Positions 6,047 to 13,392 of a DNA stretch of 36,167 bases are shown here, one piece after another; position 1 is the first letter of the stretch; each line of letters opens with the position of its first letter. The notes beneath the pieces are model-generated. The model saw only the letters and a list, made by a program, of their open reading frames with translations, was not told the DNA's origin and searched no databases. The stretch comes from a virus. The DNA lies in IMG/VR virus record IMGVR_UViG_3300044627_002218, positions 1-36,167 of that record; one strand, 5' to 3'. The translations under genes were made by a program, and so were the position numbers.

Positions 6047-6391
6047 TTACTTACTTTTAATCAAAGATTGATGATGAACTTCAAAATGACAGTTTGCACA
6101 TAATAAATCACATTTATCTAATTCTTTTTGACATTTTTCCCAAGATCTAGGCATTCCTTTATATGAAAGACCAAAATCTTTTTGATCTGGATCTCTGTGA
6201 TGAAATTGAAGTGCTGCGATACATTTATCGTAACCACAATTTATACATTTTCCACCTTTATATTCTACGCACTTTTGTTTTCTTCTTTGTCTAAAAATTG
6301 TTACTGAACAAGAATTACATAAAGTTTTTCTGTGTCCAACGTCTCTTGAGTAAGTAAATTCTCTTAAACATCTTTTACATTTATTGTCCAT
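6047..6391 (-). CDS. HNH endonuclease inside the tRNA cluster
   Basis: 114 residues from ATG 6391. An N-terminal zinc-ribbon part (CKRC ... CNSC) is followed by CINCGYDK, the HNH core LQFHHRDP, and the C-terminal LLCANCHFEVH zinc pair with the last His. This is the small CxxC/HHxDP/CxxCHxEVH HNH family common in phages. The open frame extends upstream into tRNA-Asn, but the ATG at 6391 sits directly after a CTAAATA late box, which fixes the start and suggests an almost leaderless message. The gene stands between tRNA-Asn and tRNA-Thr, a frequent place for free-standing homing endonucleases. Confidence 0.88.
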   Translation of the reverse strand: MDNKCKRCLREFTYSRDVGHRKTLCNSCSVTIFRQRRKQKCVEYKGGKCINCGYDKCIAALQFHHRDPDQKDFGLSYKGMPRSWEKCQKELDKCDLLCANCHFEVHHQSLIKSK

Positions 6392-6396
6392 ACTAT

Positions 6397-6403
6397 TATT
6401 TAG
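6397..6403 (-). promoter_or_regulatory. Late promoter box CTAAATA
   Basis: Minus-strand CTAAATA ends five bases before the ATG of the HNH gene at 6391. With T4-like geometry the first transcribed base would be the A of the ATG. It could also drive the downstream tRNA-Thr and tRNA-Tyr. Confidence 0.55.
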
Positions 6404-6432
6404 TAAGAACAATATTTGTACTGCCATTTTAA

Positions 6433-6504
6433 CTGGAGCGGCAGGATTCGAACCTGCAACCATTCACTTAACAGGCGAATGCACTTCCTTTGTGCTACGC
6501 TCCA
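6433..6504 (-). tRNA. tRNA-Asn (GUU)
   Basis: Acceptor TGGAGCG pairs with CGCTCCA. Anticodon stem TTCGC/GTGAA (one G-T) holds loop CTGTTAA (anticodon GTT). The T-arm is GCAGG-TTCGAAT-CCTGC. Discriminator is G, as in bacterial tRNA-Asn. No CCA is encoded. It starts 6 bp after the NrdJ stop, so it is probably co-transcribed with that gene. Confidence 0.95.
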
Positions 6505-6509
6505 CCTTT

Positions 6510-8399
6510 TTACACTATCTGACAACCTCCTGCGGAGCATGCAAATTCCTTTGCTGCCTCTGTGTTGTCCTGTGATTCATACTTTGAAAGTTCCTTAAAG
6601 TTCACTTTAATCTTGGGATGTTCATTGTATGCTGATGCATCAATCTGCTCAAACGGAGCCTGAGCATATGTATGATTGTCGCCACCGGGCAAGAATGAAA
6701 TTCCTGTTGCTACATCAAAGTTCTCCCACAACCATTGACCAACTTCAAGGAACTCGCTGTCACGGTAATTTACAGTTACAGAAGGCTTGTGTTGGCAATA
6801 ATGTTCTTGGTATGTCTTCCAAAGATCCAAGTGATCAAGCGCACGGAGATCTTCGGTAGTTACTGTGCCACGTGGAGCCTTCATTGCAAATGTAAAGACC
6901 GCAGTGTTGTTTGGATTGATTACATCGTCCTCACAAGGAACTCCTTGGTCTTTCATGAGATTGTAGATTGGATCCTTCTTGTCGATTCGAATTCTGCGAT
7001 AATAATAATCCGCATATCTTGGATGAAGACCTGATGCAGAATCTACCAAGCATGAAGTAGTTCCCTCTGGCTTGACGCAAGTGATGGACTTGCTTGGATT
7101 GATTCCTAACTTCTCTGCCCATTGCAGATTGGTTGCGGTTGCATGATCACGAAGACTTTCAAGCAAACGAATGAGTTTTGGCTTGCCCTCAAGACCACTA
7201 GTTAACTTGTTATCATAGATACCAGTCATGCTGACACCAAGAAGTCTTTCATCCTCACAGTTCTTCTTCCATTCTGGACGAAGATATGGGAACTTAGTAA
7301 ATGTAGATTGAACAGTACCAATGATTGTGGCCATCTCAATCTTCTTTTTCAATGTTGCTGCTGTGTCATCGGGACGAACAACAACAGTTGAAAGATTGCA
7401 GAACTCAAATGGCTTCAAGATGATCTCTGAGCATGGGTTTGTTCCATATTCAGCATCGATATCACGGCCCCATTTGGCTGCTTGCTCTTGAAGAGCCTTG
7501 CGATTGATCATTCCTCGCTCACCACTATGGCTGTTGTATAGAGAAGTCCACTCCTCAAGGAATTGACCCATGGGTGGGCGACCACGATACACAGCGGAGT
7601 TGTTTGCATAGGAACGGAAGCCTGCTTGCTCCCACCATGCACCACTCTTGCATAGAGCCATCTCACGATCAGAAAGATCGCTGAGTGAAATCATGGCAGA
7701 ACGACGAACACCACCTACAATAACAGCGTTTGCAATGGCACAGCAAATATCGTGGCACTCAAGAGCAGTCAACTTGCGACCCTGTGCGCTATAGAAAACC
7801 TTTACGATTAACTTAAAGAGATTATCAAGAGGAGCAGGCCCACTAGCGCGACCGCCAAAAGTCTTAAGTCTAGCTCCAGCGGGTCTGATCCCGGACACAT
7901 CCCATTTAACGTGACGACCCGAATACAGATGTCGTAGAATTTCCTTGAGAGCATTTCCCCAACCTTCTTTAGAGTCTTCAACTTTGACAACAACATTAAA
8001 ATCCTTTTCTATCTTATTAGCGACAGTTGGAAGTTTATCAGTGTATTGTCGCTCAACACTATAACCAACACCTGTTCCGTTCATTAGAATTACAAACAGT
8101 TCTGCAAATGATTCAACAGAATCGATTGGCAAATATGAACAATTATACAAACAAGTATTATCATGATCAAGTGCAGGGCCAGCAGTCATCAAGCTTCTCA
8201 TTGAAGGAAGAACTTCAAGATTTACAATTGCTTTCTTGATGTCTGGGCGCTCTGCAAGTGCAGGAACTTTATCTGTGAAATAATTCCACCATCTATCGAC
8301 ACATTCGTCCCAAGTTTCTCTACGATTTTCTGATGGAAGCCATCGTGAATAACGCGAGATGAAAATGAACGATTGGAATGGTGATAAAATTTCTGGCAT
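6510..8399 (-). CDS. nrdJ: Class II (B12-dependent) ribonucleotide reductase
   Basis: 629 residues. The protein reduces ribonucleotides to deoxyribonucleotides with adenosylcobalamin, supplying dNTPs for phage replication. The finger-loop motif YGTNPCSEI (thiyl-radical Cys323, Glu325) and a partner Cys334 in EFCNL match the active site. Cys83 or Cys87 (CLYNC) supplies the N-terminal member of the redox pair. The C-terminus CSAGGC (Cys621/Cys626) is the shuttle pair that re-reduces the active site. It resembles the monomeric ribonucleoside-triphosphate reductase type but is shorter than the 739-residue Lactobacillus enzyme. An AAAGG Shine-Dalgarno precedes the ATG. ThyX lies immediately upstream, giving a dTTP/dNTP supply pair. 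No intron or intein is seen. Confidence 0.93.
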   Translation of the reverse strand: MPEILSPFQSFIFISRYSRWLPSENRRETWDECVDRWWNYFTDKVPALAERPDIKKAIVNLEVLPSMRSLMTAGPALDHDNTCLYNCSYLPIDSVESFAELFVILMNGTGVGYSVERQYTDKLPTVANKIEKDFNVVVKVEDSKEGWGNALKEILRHLYSGRHVKWDVSGIRPAGARLKTFGGRASGPAPLDNLFKLIVKVFYSAQGRKLTALECHDICCAIANAVIVGGVRRSAMISLSDLSDREMALCKSGAWWEQAGFRSYANNSAVYRGRPPMGQFLEEWTSLYNSHSGERGMINRKALQEQAAKWGRDIDAEYGTNPCSEIILKPFEFCNLSTVVVRPDDTAATLKKKIEMATIIGTVQSTFTKFPYLRPEWKKNCEDERLLGVSMTGIYDNKLTSGLEGKPKLIRLLESLRDHATATNLQWAEKLGINPSKSITCVKPEGTTSCLVDSASGLHPRYADYYYRRIRIDKKDPIYNLMKDQGVPCEDDVINPNNTAVFTFAMKAPRGTVTTEDLRALDHLDLWKTYQEHYCQHKPSVTVNYRDSEFLEVGQWLWENFDVATGISFLPGGDNHTYAQAPFEQIDASAYNEHPKIKVNFKELSKYESQDNTEAAKEFACSAGGCQIV

Positions 8400-8424
8400 A
8401 ATTGGCCTTTCTTTATTGGTGTCT

Positions 8425-9150
8425 TTATTTAGTTGTTAGAGTTTGCCACGAAACTGGGAAAAGTGGAGCAATTATTTTGTCAATTGCTTTTGCATATTCT
8501 TGAATTTCCCATTGGGCGTGAGAATCGATTCTCAGGTTATAAATACGCGCAAATGCGTACAAAGAACCTGTCCAAACAAATTCCGTATATGTGCCTTGTG
8601 GCAATATGGAACGGGCTTGTTCAGGTGCAACTCCATCTGCAAGAAGATCATTGTAAAGTTTGATGCAATCTTTTGCAACACTTTCATATTCCTGCCTCAT
8701 GCGAATGCAGATATCCATATCTTCAATTTGTCCGCTACTTCCCTGCTTTGCACCATTAGTTGGTGCAGAACGCCAAAGAGGAACATAGACTTCAGGATCA
8801 AACGTGACATATCTACGACTGACTTCATTCATGGTCAGACCAATCTGATGTTTGCCGAGTTGGGCGCGAACAAAAATTGGACACTTGACACGAATTGAAA
8901 TCGTAGCATGACAGAATGGTGTAAAGTGATTGTGCTTTGCAAGATATCTGATGAGTTTTCCATCTCTCTCAGATAGAGATTGGGATGGAACATGACTGTC
9001 ATCATACTCCCAAGAACTCTCCTTATTGAAGGAGACTCTTGCAGCATTCACGATGCTAAGATCAGAACCCATCCAATCAATCAACTGAACATGTCCTGCA
9101 TCAAGAACTTTTATGTCAGTCGGACGCACGCTTTGAGTTGTCTGTGTCAT
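8425..9150 (-). CDS. thyX: Flavin-dependent thymidylate synthase ThyX
   Basis: 241 residues. ThyX makes dTMP from dUMP using FAD, NADPH and methylenetetrahydrofolate. The signature region reads RAQLGKHQIGLTMNEVSRRY: the NEVSRRY half is canonical, while KHQ takes the place of the usual RHR and one residue is extra, a variant I recall from other phage ThyX proteins. Further family traits are the early VNAARVSF and the HNHFTPF motif. Several start codons are in frame (up to 9183). ATG 9150 is chosen because GAGG lies seven bases upstream. It overlaps the end of the preceding small gene by 35 bp, suggesting coupling. Confidence 0.92.
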   Translation of the reverse strand: MTQTTQSVRPTDIKVLDAGHVQLIDWMGSDLSIVNAARVSFNKESSWEYDDSHVPSQSLSERDGKLIRYLAKHNHFTPFCHATISIRVKCPIFVRAQLGKHQIGLTMNEVSRRYVTFDPEVYVPLWRSAPTNGAKQGSSGQIEDMDICIRMRQEYESVAKDCIKLYNDLLADGVAPEQARSILPQGTYTEFVWTGSLYAFARIYNLRIDSHAQWEIQEYAKAIDKIIAPLFPVSWQTLTTK

Positions 9151-9349
9151 CTTCATCCTCGTCATTATCAACAAGTTCAACACTCACACCGGGAATCTTG
9201 GTAAAGTCTGCGGCATATTCCCGAGCCTTGGCCCAAAGTTTGGGATCCATCTCCTTGACATATTCACCAAACCTTTGAACAAAGGTTAGATAGGCTTCAC
9301 TAGCCTTAAGAATTTCTTCTTCGGTCATATCGTCATTATCTTCTTTCAT
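9116..9349 (-). CDS. Small acidic hypothetical protein
   Basis: 77 residues with acidic ends: an N-terminal Asp/Glu cluster, a helical middle (AYLTFVQRFGEYVKEMDPKL) and an Asp-rich C-terminus. Not recognised. A GAAGG Shine-Dalgarno precedes the ATG, which directly follows the primase stop (9350). Its 3' end overlaps thyX. The position in a tight operon on the coding strand supports a real gene. A helical, acidic protein of this size could be an adaptor, but nothing in the sequence proves it. Confidence 0.75.
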   Translation of the reverse strand: MKEDNDDMTEEEILKASEAYLTFVQRFGEYVKEMDPKLWAKAREYAADFTKIPGVSVELVDNDEDEDDTDNSKRASD

Positions 9350-10336
9350 TTAAACCTTCTTCCAGTAAGTATACTTTATTTTTGCGACAAGTCCAGAATA
9401 AACGCTGTTGATTATCAGTTTCATGGTGGTGTTCACGCCATAGGCCAATACCATGTCGTTTATGTCCTTCTTGTCTATTTCTGATGGCCAGATTACTACA
9501 TTTCGTCCAGCCTCTATGTACTTTCCTATCAAACCAACAATTTCCAAATTTCTGGGTTCATTGTCAAAGATGAACACGACCTTTGACTTCTTCAATTTGT
9601 CAGGCAATTCAGCCAACCAACCAGCACCCTGCATTGCGACTCCATTTGGAATGAACATGGAGTCGATTGGGCCTTCAGTGACATACACGGTGTCCCGTGG
9701 CTCTATCTTATCTAGGTTGTACCACAGCCGTTCTTCGCCTTCACGCTTCAGCGTGATATAACGAATCGCTTGGCCAGTTGGGTCAAGAGAGCGGCCTTGA
9801 ACTCCGATAAGCTCCCCAGAATCATTATAGAATGGTATGATGAGTCTGTCTTCTTTGGTTCCATCCCGATCAAAGGATCGCATGACTTTTGCAAAGTCAG
9901 TGCAATAATAAAAGTTGCAATACTTTTCCTTGGGGATTTCACGGGACTTAACATATTTTATCGCCTTGTGGTCAGCATTGAGTAAGTCAAGCCTTGTTCC
10001 GAGATCAGTAAACACTGGTTGGCGGGCAACTTCCTGTTTCGGTTCAACTTCTCTCGGATGCGCATCTTTAAATTTTTCAAATGCATATTCTTTTGCGAGC
10101 GTTGGGCTAATAGTTTCAAGTACAGAATATACATTACAAGAAAAACCGCAATTGTGGCATTTGTAAACATAATGGCCTTTGTGCTCAAAGAAGTATCCCC
10201 TTGTCTTGGACTTATTCTTCTGTGAGTCGCCACACTTAAAACATCTGCATGTGGCTAGCGTATCTTTCTTCCACTTGAACTTCTCAAGTGAACCAGATAC
10301 CAAATTGACAAACTTCTTATCAATATATAGGGTCAT
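9350..10336 (-). CDS. 61: DNA primase (T4 gp61-like)
   Basis: 328 residues. It makes RNA primers for lagging-strand synthesis with the gp41 helicase. An N-terminal zinc site is formed by CFKCG (Cys32, Cys35) and CHNCG (Cys60, Cys63). A TOPRIM domain follows, with VTEGPIDSMF (Glu221, Asp225) and a second acidic site FIFDNEP (Asp258). The region LIIPFYNDSGELIGVQGR is typical for DnaG/gp61-type primases. It starts inside the last codons of the helicase gene (4-bp overlap), matching the tight gp41-gp61 partnership. No strong Shine-Dalgarno is present, so translation is probably coupled to gp41. Confidence 0.92.
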   Translation of the reverse strand: MTLYIDKKFVNLVSGSLEKFKWKKDTLATCRCFKCGDSQKNKSKTRGYFFEHKGHYVYKCHNCGFSCNVYSVLETISPTLAKEYAFEKFKDAHPREVEPKQEVARQPVFTDLGTRLDLLNADHKAIKYVKSREIPKEKYCNFYYCTDFAKVMRSFDRDGTKEDRLIIPFYNDSGELIGVQGRSLDPTGQAIRYITLKREGEERLWYNLDKIEPRDTVYVTEGPIDSMFIPNGVAMQGAGWLAELPDKLKKSKVVFIFDNEPRNLEIVGLIGKYIEAGRNVVIWPSEIDKKDINDMVLAYGVNTTMKLIINSVYSGLVAKIKYTYWKKV

Positions 10337-11748
10337 TTGGCTTCTTCAAAAGTCCAGTTGATGGCCTTGTTTCTCTTCTTTCCAAATTTTGGATTGAAGC
10401 CTTGACCATCTGCACCTGAACCAAAACCTTCTTCTTCGGTTTGATTTGAATTCACCAAATCTGAATTTGTGTTGTCAACATCGTAGAACTTCATCTTTGA
10501 CTTGTTTACACCAATCAAGAACTTTCTATTCTTGGTTGTATCATTTCCACGATTCTTCAACTGCTTGACCATGAGTTGACCTGCCTCTGCCAATTCTTCA
10601 TTCTCAATAAGAGCAAAGAAGAAGTCCGCAGTCTGTGGAAGACCAAAACTTTCTGAGGTATCGGTCATCTCCATATCGCTGCTCTTGGCACCTTCACGAT
10701 TGACCTGTGTTGCAGTCCACAGCGGAATATTGAATTGCTTGGCCATACCACGCAGTTCTTCTGCAATACCTTTGACATAGGTGTAACTGTTCATTCCGTT
10801 TCCAAGTTTGAACCTGGCGCATGAGCAGATGTTCAAATAGTCAACAAAGATTACATCGGGCGTAAACTTCTTCTTGATCTTCAATTCTTCAATAAGATTT
10901 CGGAAGTGAGTCACATTTGCTGCAGCAGTTGGATACTCCTTGATGATGAGTTTGCCTTTGCAGGTCTTCTTCAAGTTATCAACCTTGGCTTCATACTGAT
11001 CTTGGGCCATTTGCTCAAGAATGTGCATGTCGCTGTCCAACAGGTTGGCATCGATGCGCTTTGCAATCTCTTCTTCTGCCATCTCCAAAGTGATGTATAG
11101 CACATTGAGATTTTGAGATAGACATGCTGCTGCATGATGACACAAGAAAGCACTCTTTCCTACACCGGATGCTGCCATGACTACATTAAGCGTCTTCTTG
11201 CGAGTTCCGCCACGGGTGATCTTGTTGAACATCTCAAGATCAAATGGAACCTTCTCTTCTACTCTGTGGTAATACTCATATCGCTCGTCAACATCTTCCA
11301 AAAAGTCATGGCCAACTCTAGTATCAAAAGAAACAGAAAGAGCCTTTGACATGATCTCAGGAATAGCATTCTGAGTTCGTTCCTTGTCCTTGCCTTCAAT
11401 AATCCCAATGGATGCCATGATGCCATTGTAAATTGCCTTTTCCTTGCAGAACTTTTCTGTTTGTTCAACCAGCCACGCTGTGTCTGACTTCTCACCTTCT
11501 TTGTACATCTCATCCGTGATTGATGTGCATTTCTTGAATTCAACTTCACTCAGAGACTTTTCATCTCCGAGTGAAATCAGAACAGCATCCTTTGTTGGTA
11601 TGTTGTTGTACTTGAGAATAAACTTGCCAACAATCCCGAAGATTATCTTCTCCGACTTGTCGTGAAAATATTCCTCTTGGAGAAATGGGACAACTTTGCG
11701 AGCATAGTCCTCATTGAGGACCAAGTTCTTTAGAATTACTGATTCCAT
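10333..11748 (-). CDS. 41: Replicative DNA helicase (T4 gp41, DnaB-like)
   Basis: 471 residues. This is a hexameric RecA-fold helicase that unwinds DNA at the fork. Walker A is AASGVGKS (192-199). Walker B is DVIFVDYLN (Asp303). The later ATQVNREGAKSSDMEMTD segment matches the DnaB-family region around motif H4, with an Arg-containing loop. The N-terminal 150 residues form the helical collar-type domain. The ATG has no Shine-Dalgarno, but a promoter (TGGACA, 16 bp, TATAAT) ends six bases upstream, so the mRNA is predicted to begin at the ATG itself. It leads an operon with gp61, the small acidic gene, thyX and probably nrdJ. Confidence 0.95.
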   Translation of the reverse strand: MESVILKNLVLNEDYARKVVPFLQEEYFHDKSEKIIFGIVGKFILKYNNIPTKDAVLISLGDEKSLSEVEFKKCTSITDEMYKEGEKSDTAWLVEQTEKFCKEKAIYNGIMASIGIIEGKDKERTQNAIPEIMSKALSVSFDTRVGHDFLEDVDERYEYYHRVEEKVPFDLEMFNKITRGGTRKKTLNVVMAASGVGKSAFLCHHAAACLSQNLNVLYITLEMAEEEIAKRIDANLLDSDMHILEQMAQDQYEAKVDNLKKTCKGKLIIKEYPTAAANVTHFRNLIEELKIKKKFTPDVIFVDYLNICSCARFKLGNGMNSYTYVKGIAEELRGMAKQFNIPLWTATQVNREGAKSSDMEMTDTSESFGLPQTADFFFALIENEELAEAGQLMVKQLKNRGNDTTKNRKFLIGVNKSKMKFYDVDNTNSDLVNSNQTEEEGFGSGADGQGFNPKFGKKRNKAINWTFEEAK

Positions 11749-11754
11749 GTTTTA

Positions 11755-11782
11755 ATTATACTCTTGGTAGAAGAAATGTCCA
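11755..11782 (-). promoter_or_regulatory. Sigma70-like promoter before gp41
   Basis: On the minus strand TGGACA (11777-11782), a 16-bp spacer and TATAAT (11755-11760). Six bases separate the -10 box from the ATG at 11748, so the predicted +1 is the A of ATG. Confidence 0.7.
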
Positions 11783-11785
11783 CCA

Positions 11786-12094
11786 TTAATCTTGGTGAAC
11801 ATCATCCTCAAGGTCAACGGGTTCCTGTTCAATTCCTTCTTCGACAATCTGTGTAAAAATGTTACCAACTGCATTTGTAAAATCTTCTTGTTGTTGATCA
11901 AATTTATCGGGAGCCTTCAATACATCGATTTCCATGGTGACACTTATTTCTTCGTTTGCTGTTTCTTTTAATGAAATTTTTCCATACCGATATACGATGT
12001 CCTTGTACTTTCCGTCCAATATTTGAATGGGACAATTTGCCCCAACATCAGTTGATACTTCAGGAACATACTTGAACTTAGGTGCTTTGTCCAT
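11786..12094 (-). CDS. Hypothetical protein (102 aa)
   Basis: Not recognised. The N-terminal two thirds look like a small beta-rich fold (CPIQILDGKYKDIVYRYGKISL ... VTMEIDV, shown in parts), and the C-terminus is acidic and helical. The start has an AAAGGAT Shine-Dalgarno and overlaps the end of uvsX by 17 bp, so it is translated with uvsX. It lies between uvsX and the helicase, which suggests a replication or recombination accessory role, but this is position-based only. Confidence 0.78.
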   Translation of the reverse strand: MDKAPKFKYVPEVSTDVGANCPIQILDGKYKDIVYRYGKISLKETANEEISVTMEIDVLKAPDKFDQQQEDFTNAVGNIFTQIVEEGIEQEPVDLEDDVHQD

Positions 12095-13100
12095 ACTTGA
12101 AATCCTTTTGAATCTCTGCGTCCAATTTATCTAGGATATCTTTGGTGTAGTATTTCTCAGGATCATCATCGATGTTCTTCTCAAACACCTTGCTTCCATC
12201 GGGAAGTTCAATTCGTGTGGATACTTTCTTGAAGATGCCATACTTTATGGCAAGATCAGTAAGACCATAATATCTGCTGAGACCTGAAGTGTAATTCAAA
12301 CGAGTTTCCACATGCATGTTCTCTTTGACGAATCTGTTCTTGTAATTTGTGCACTTGATGAAGATTCCTACAACACCTTCATCAGTCTTGTCCTTGCTTT
12401 TGGACAGAGTGAGAATGTTGCTTGCTGCATATTTTAATCCAACACCACCACCAAGTTCCTTAGTGGGAACGTATGCACCAATCACCTGATATGTGTGATT
12501 GGTCATAAGCATGGGAATCTTGGCCTTTCCAAGTTTAAGAGTTAGCACACGGAATGTTGCCTTGGTCTGTTGGGCCTTGGTCATGTCACGAACATTCTTG
12601 CCTTCAGCAGAATCGTTCATTTCCTTTTCTGTTGACAACATACCTAAAGAATCAAGAACAAACAAAACAGGCTTTCGGTCTTCTTCAGGTTGTTCAATTA
12701 CATCATTAACAATCTTTAATGATTGTGTTTTAAATTCTTCAATGGTAGAGACAGGAACTACTGCAACTCTTTCCATATCGATACCACGCTGCTTGAACAT
12801 ATCACTGGTAATAGCTTGCTCCGTATCGAAGTAAACCACGACACCATCTTTGTTGTCCTTCAAGAACTGAGAAGCAATTCCAATAGCATAGAATGTCTTG
12901 CCTGTTGCTGGATCGCCAGCCAAGCATGAGATCTTGTTGTTTGGAAGACCACCATAGATTGTTCCCGATAGTAGTGCATTTAGAACATAAGATCCTGTGT
13001 CAATGAATCCAGTGACATCAGATCCCTCCAATCCCTCTTCAACAATCTTTGCGTCTGGGTTATTTATTTTTCCGATTAGACTTTTTAGATACTTTGACAT
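12078..13100 (-). CDS. uvsX: RecA-like recombinase UvsX
   Basis: 340 residues. UvsX promotes strand exchange for recombination-dependent replication and repair. Walker A is GDPATGKT (about 62-69). YFDTEQ (90-95) carries the catalytic Glu. Walker B ends in FVLDSLG (Asp150). The MTNHTYQVIGAYV segment corresponds to the L2-like DNA-binding region, with a GGGVGLKYAAS stretch after it, as in T4-like UvsX. The length is slightly below T4's (about 390). An AAAGGA Shine-Dalgarno lies at good spacing before the ATG. The gene overlaps the small upstream gene by 41 bp. Confidence 0.95.
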   Translation of the reverse strand: MSKYLKSLIGKINNPDAKIVEEGLEGSDVTGFIDTGSYVLNALLSGTIYGGLPNNKISCLAGDPATGKTFYAIGIASQFLKDNKDGVVVYFDTEQAITSDMFKQRGIDMERVAVVPVSTIEEFKTQSLKIVNDVIEQPEEDRKPVLFVLDSLGMLSTEKEMNDSAEGKNVRDMTKAQQTKATFRVLTLKLGKAKIPMLMTNHTYQVIGAYVPTKELGGGVGLKYAASNILTLSKSKDKTDEGVVGIFIKCTNYKNRFVKENMHVETRLNYTSGLSRYYGLTDLAIKYGIFKKVSTRIELPDGSKVFEKNIDDDPEKYYTKDILDKLDAEIQKDFKYGQST

Positions 13101-13356
13101 TATTTTCCTTTACATACAAAATACAACCAGCGACACCTTCAGGAGTGTCATGAATAATCTTGATGGATTCGATGATTACATCATCTTTAACATCAAGTAG
13201 TCGGTCACCAACGATAAAGCATGGCCCACCTTCAAAATCGAATAAACCATCGCCAAAGCGAGAGTACAAAGACCTGCCTTCGACTTTGTAAGATCCGTCT
13301 TCAAGAAGTGTGATAATTCTTTCATCACCATATCTAGATTTAATTTTCTTTACCAT
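13060..13356 (-). CDS. Small basic hypothetical protein between gp43 and uvsX
   Basis: 98 residues, unrecognised: a beta-rich body (GSYKVEGRSLYSRFGDG, CFIVGDRLLDV) and a strongly basic C-terminus rich in Lys, Asn and Arg. It overlaps uvsX by 41 bp and begins 17 bp after the gp43 stop. A promoter-like pair (TTGAAG, 16 bp, TATAAT) inside the gp43 3' end stops eight bases before the ATG; a GAGG also lies upstream. It probably leads a uvsX transcript. The basic tail would suit nucleic-acid binding, which is inference. Confidence 0.75.
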   Translation of the reverse strand: MVKKIKSRYGDERIITLLEDGSYKVEGRSLYSRFGDGLFDFEGGPCFIVGDRLLDVKDDVIIESIKIIHDTPEGVAGCILYVKENNVKVSKKSNRKNK

Positions 13357-13364
13357 ATCTTAAT

Positions 13365-13392
13365 ATTATACCTCAGACAAAGAAGTCTTCAA
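13365..13392 (-). promoter_or_regulatory. Sigma70-like promoter before the uvsX unit
   Basis: TTGAAG (13387-13392), a 16-bp spacer and TATAAT (13365-13370) on the minus strand, eight bases before ATG 13356. The -35 box lies within the end of gp43. Same geometry as the promoters at 11755, 16205, 19677 and 35400. Confidence 0.55.

Noticed and set aside
6384-6575. Plus-strand open frames over tRNA-Asn
   Set aside because: They are antisense to a clear tRNA gene and have no start signals.
8426-8432. CTAAATA box before nrdJ
   Set aside because: It is formed by the Thr-Lys-stop end of thyX, the ATG is far downstream with a normal Shine-Dalgarno, and nrdJ is expected to be early.
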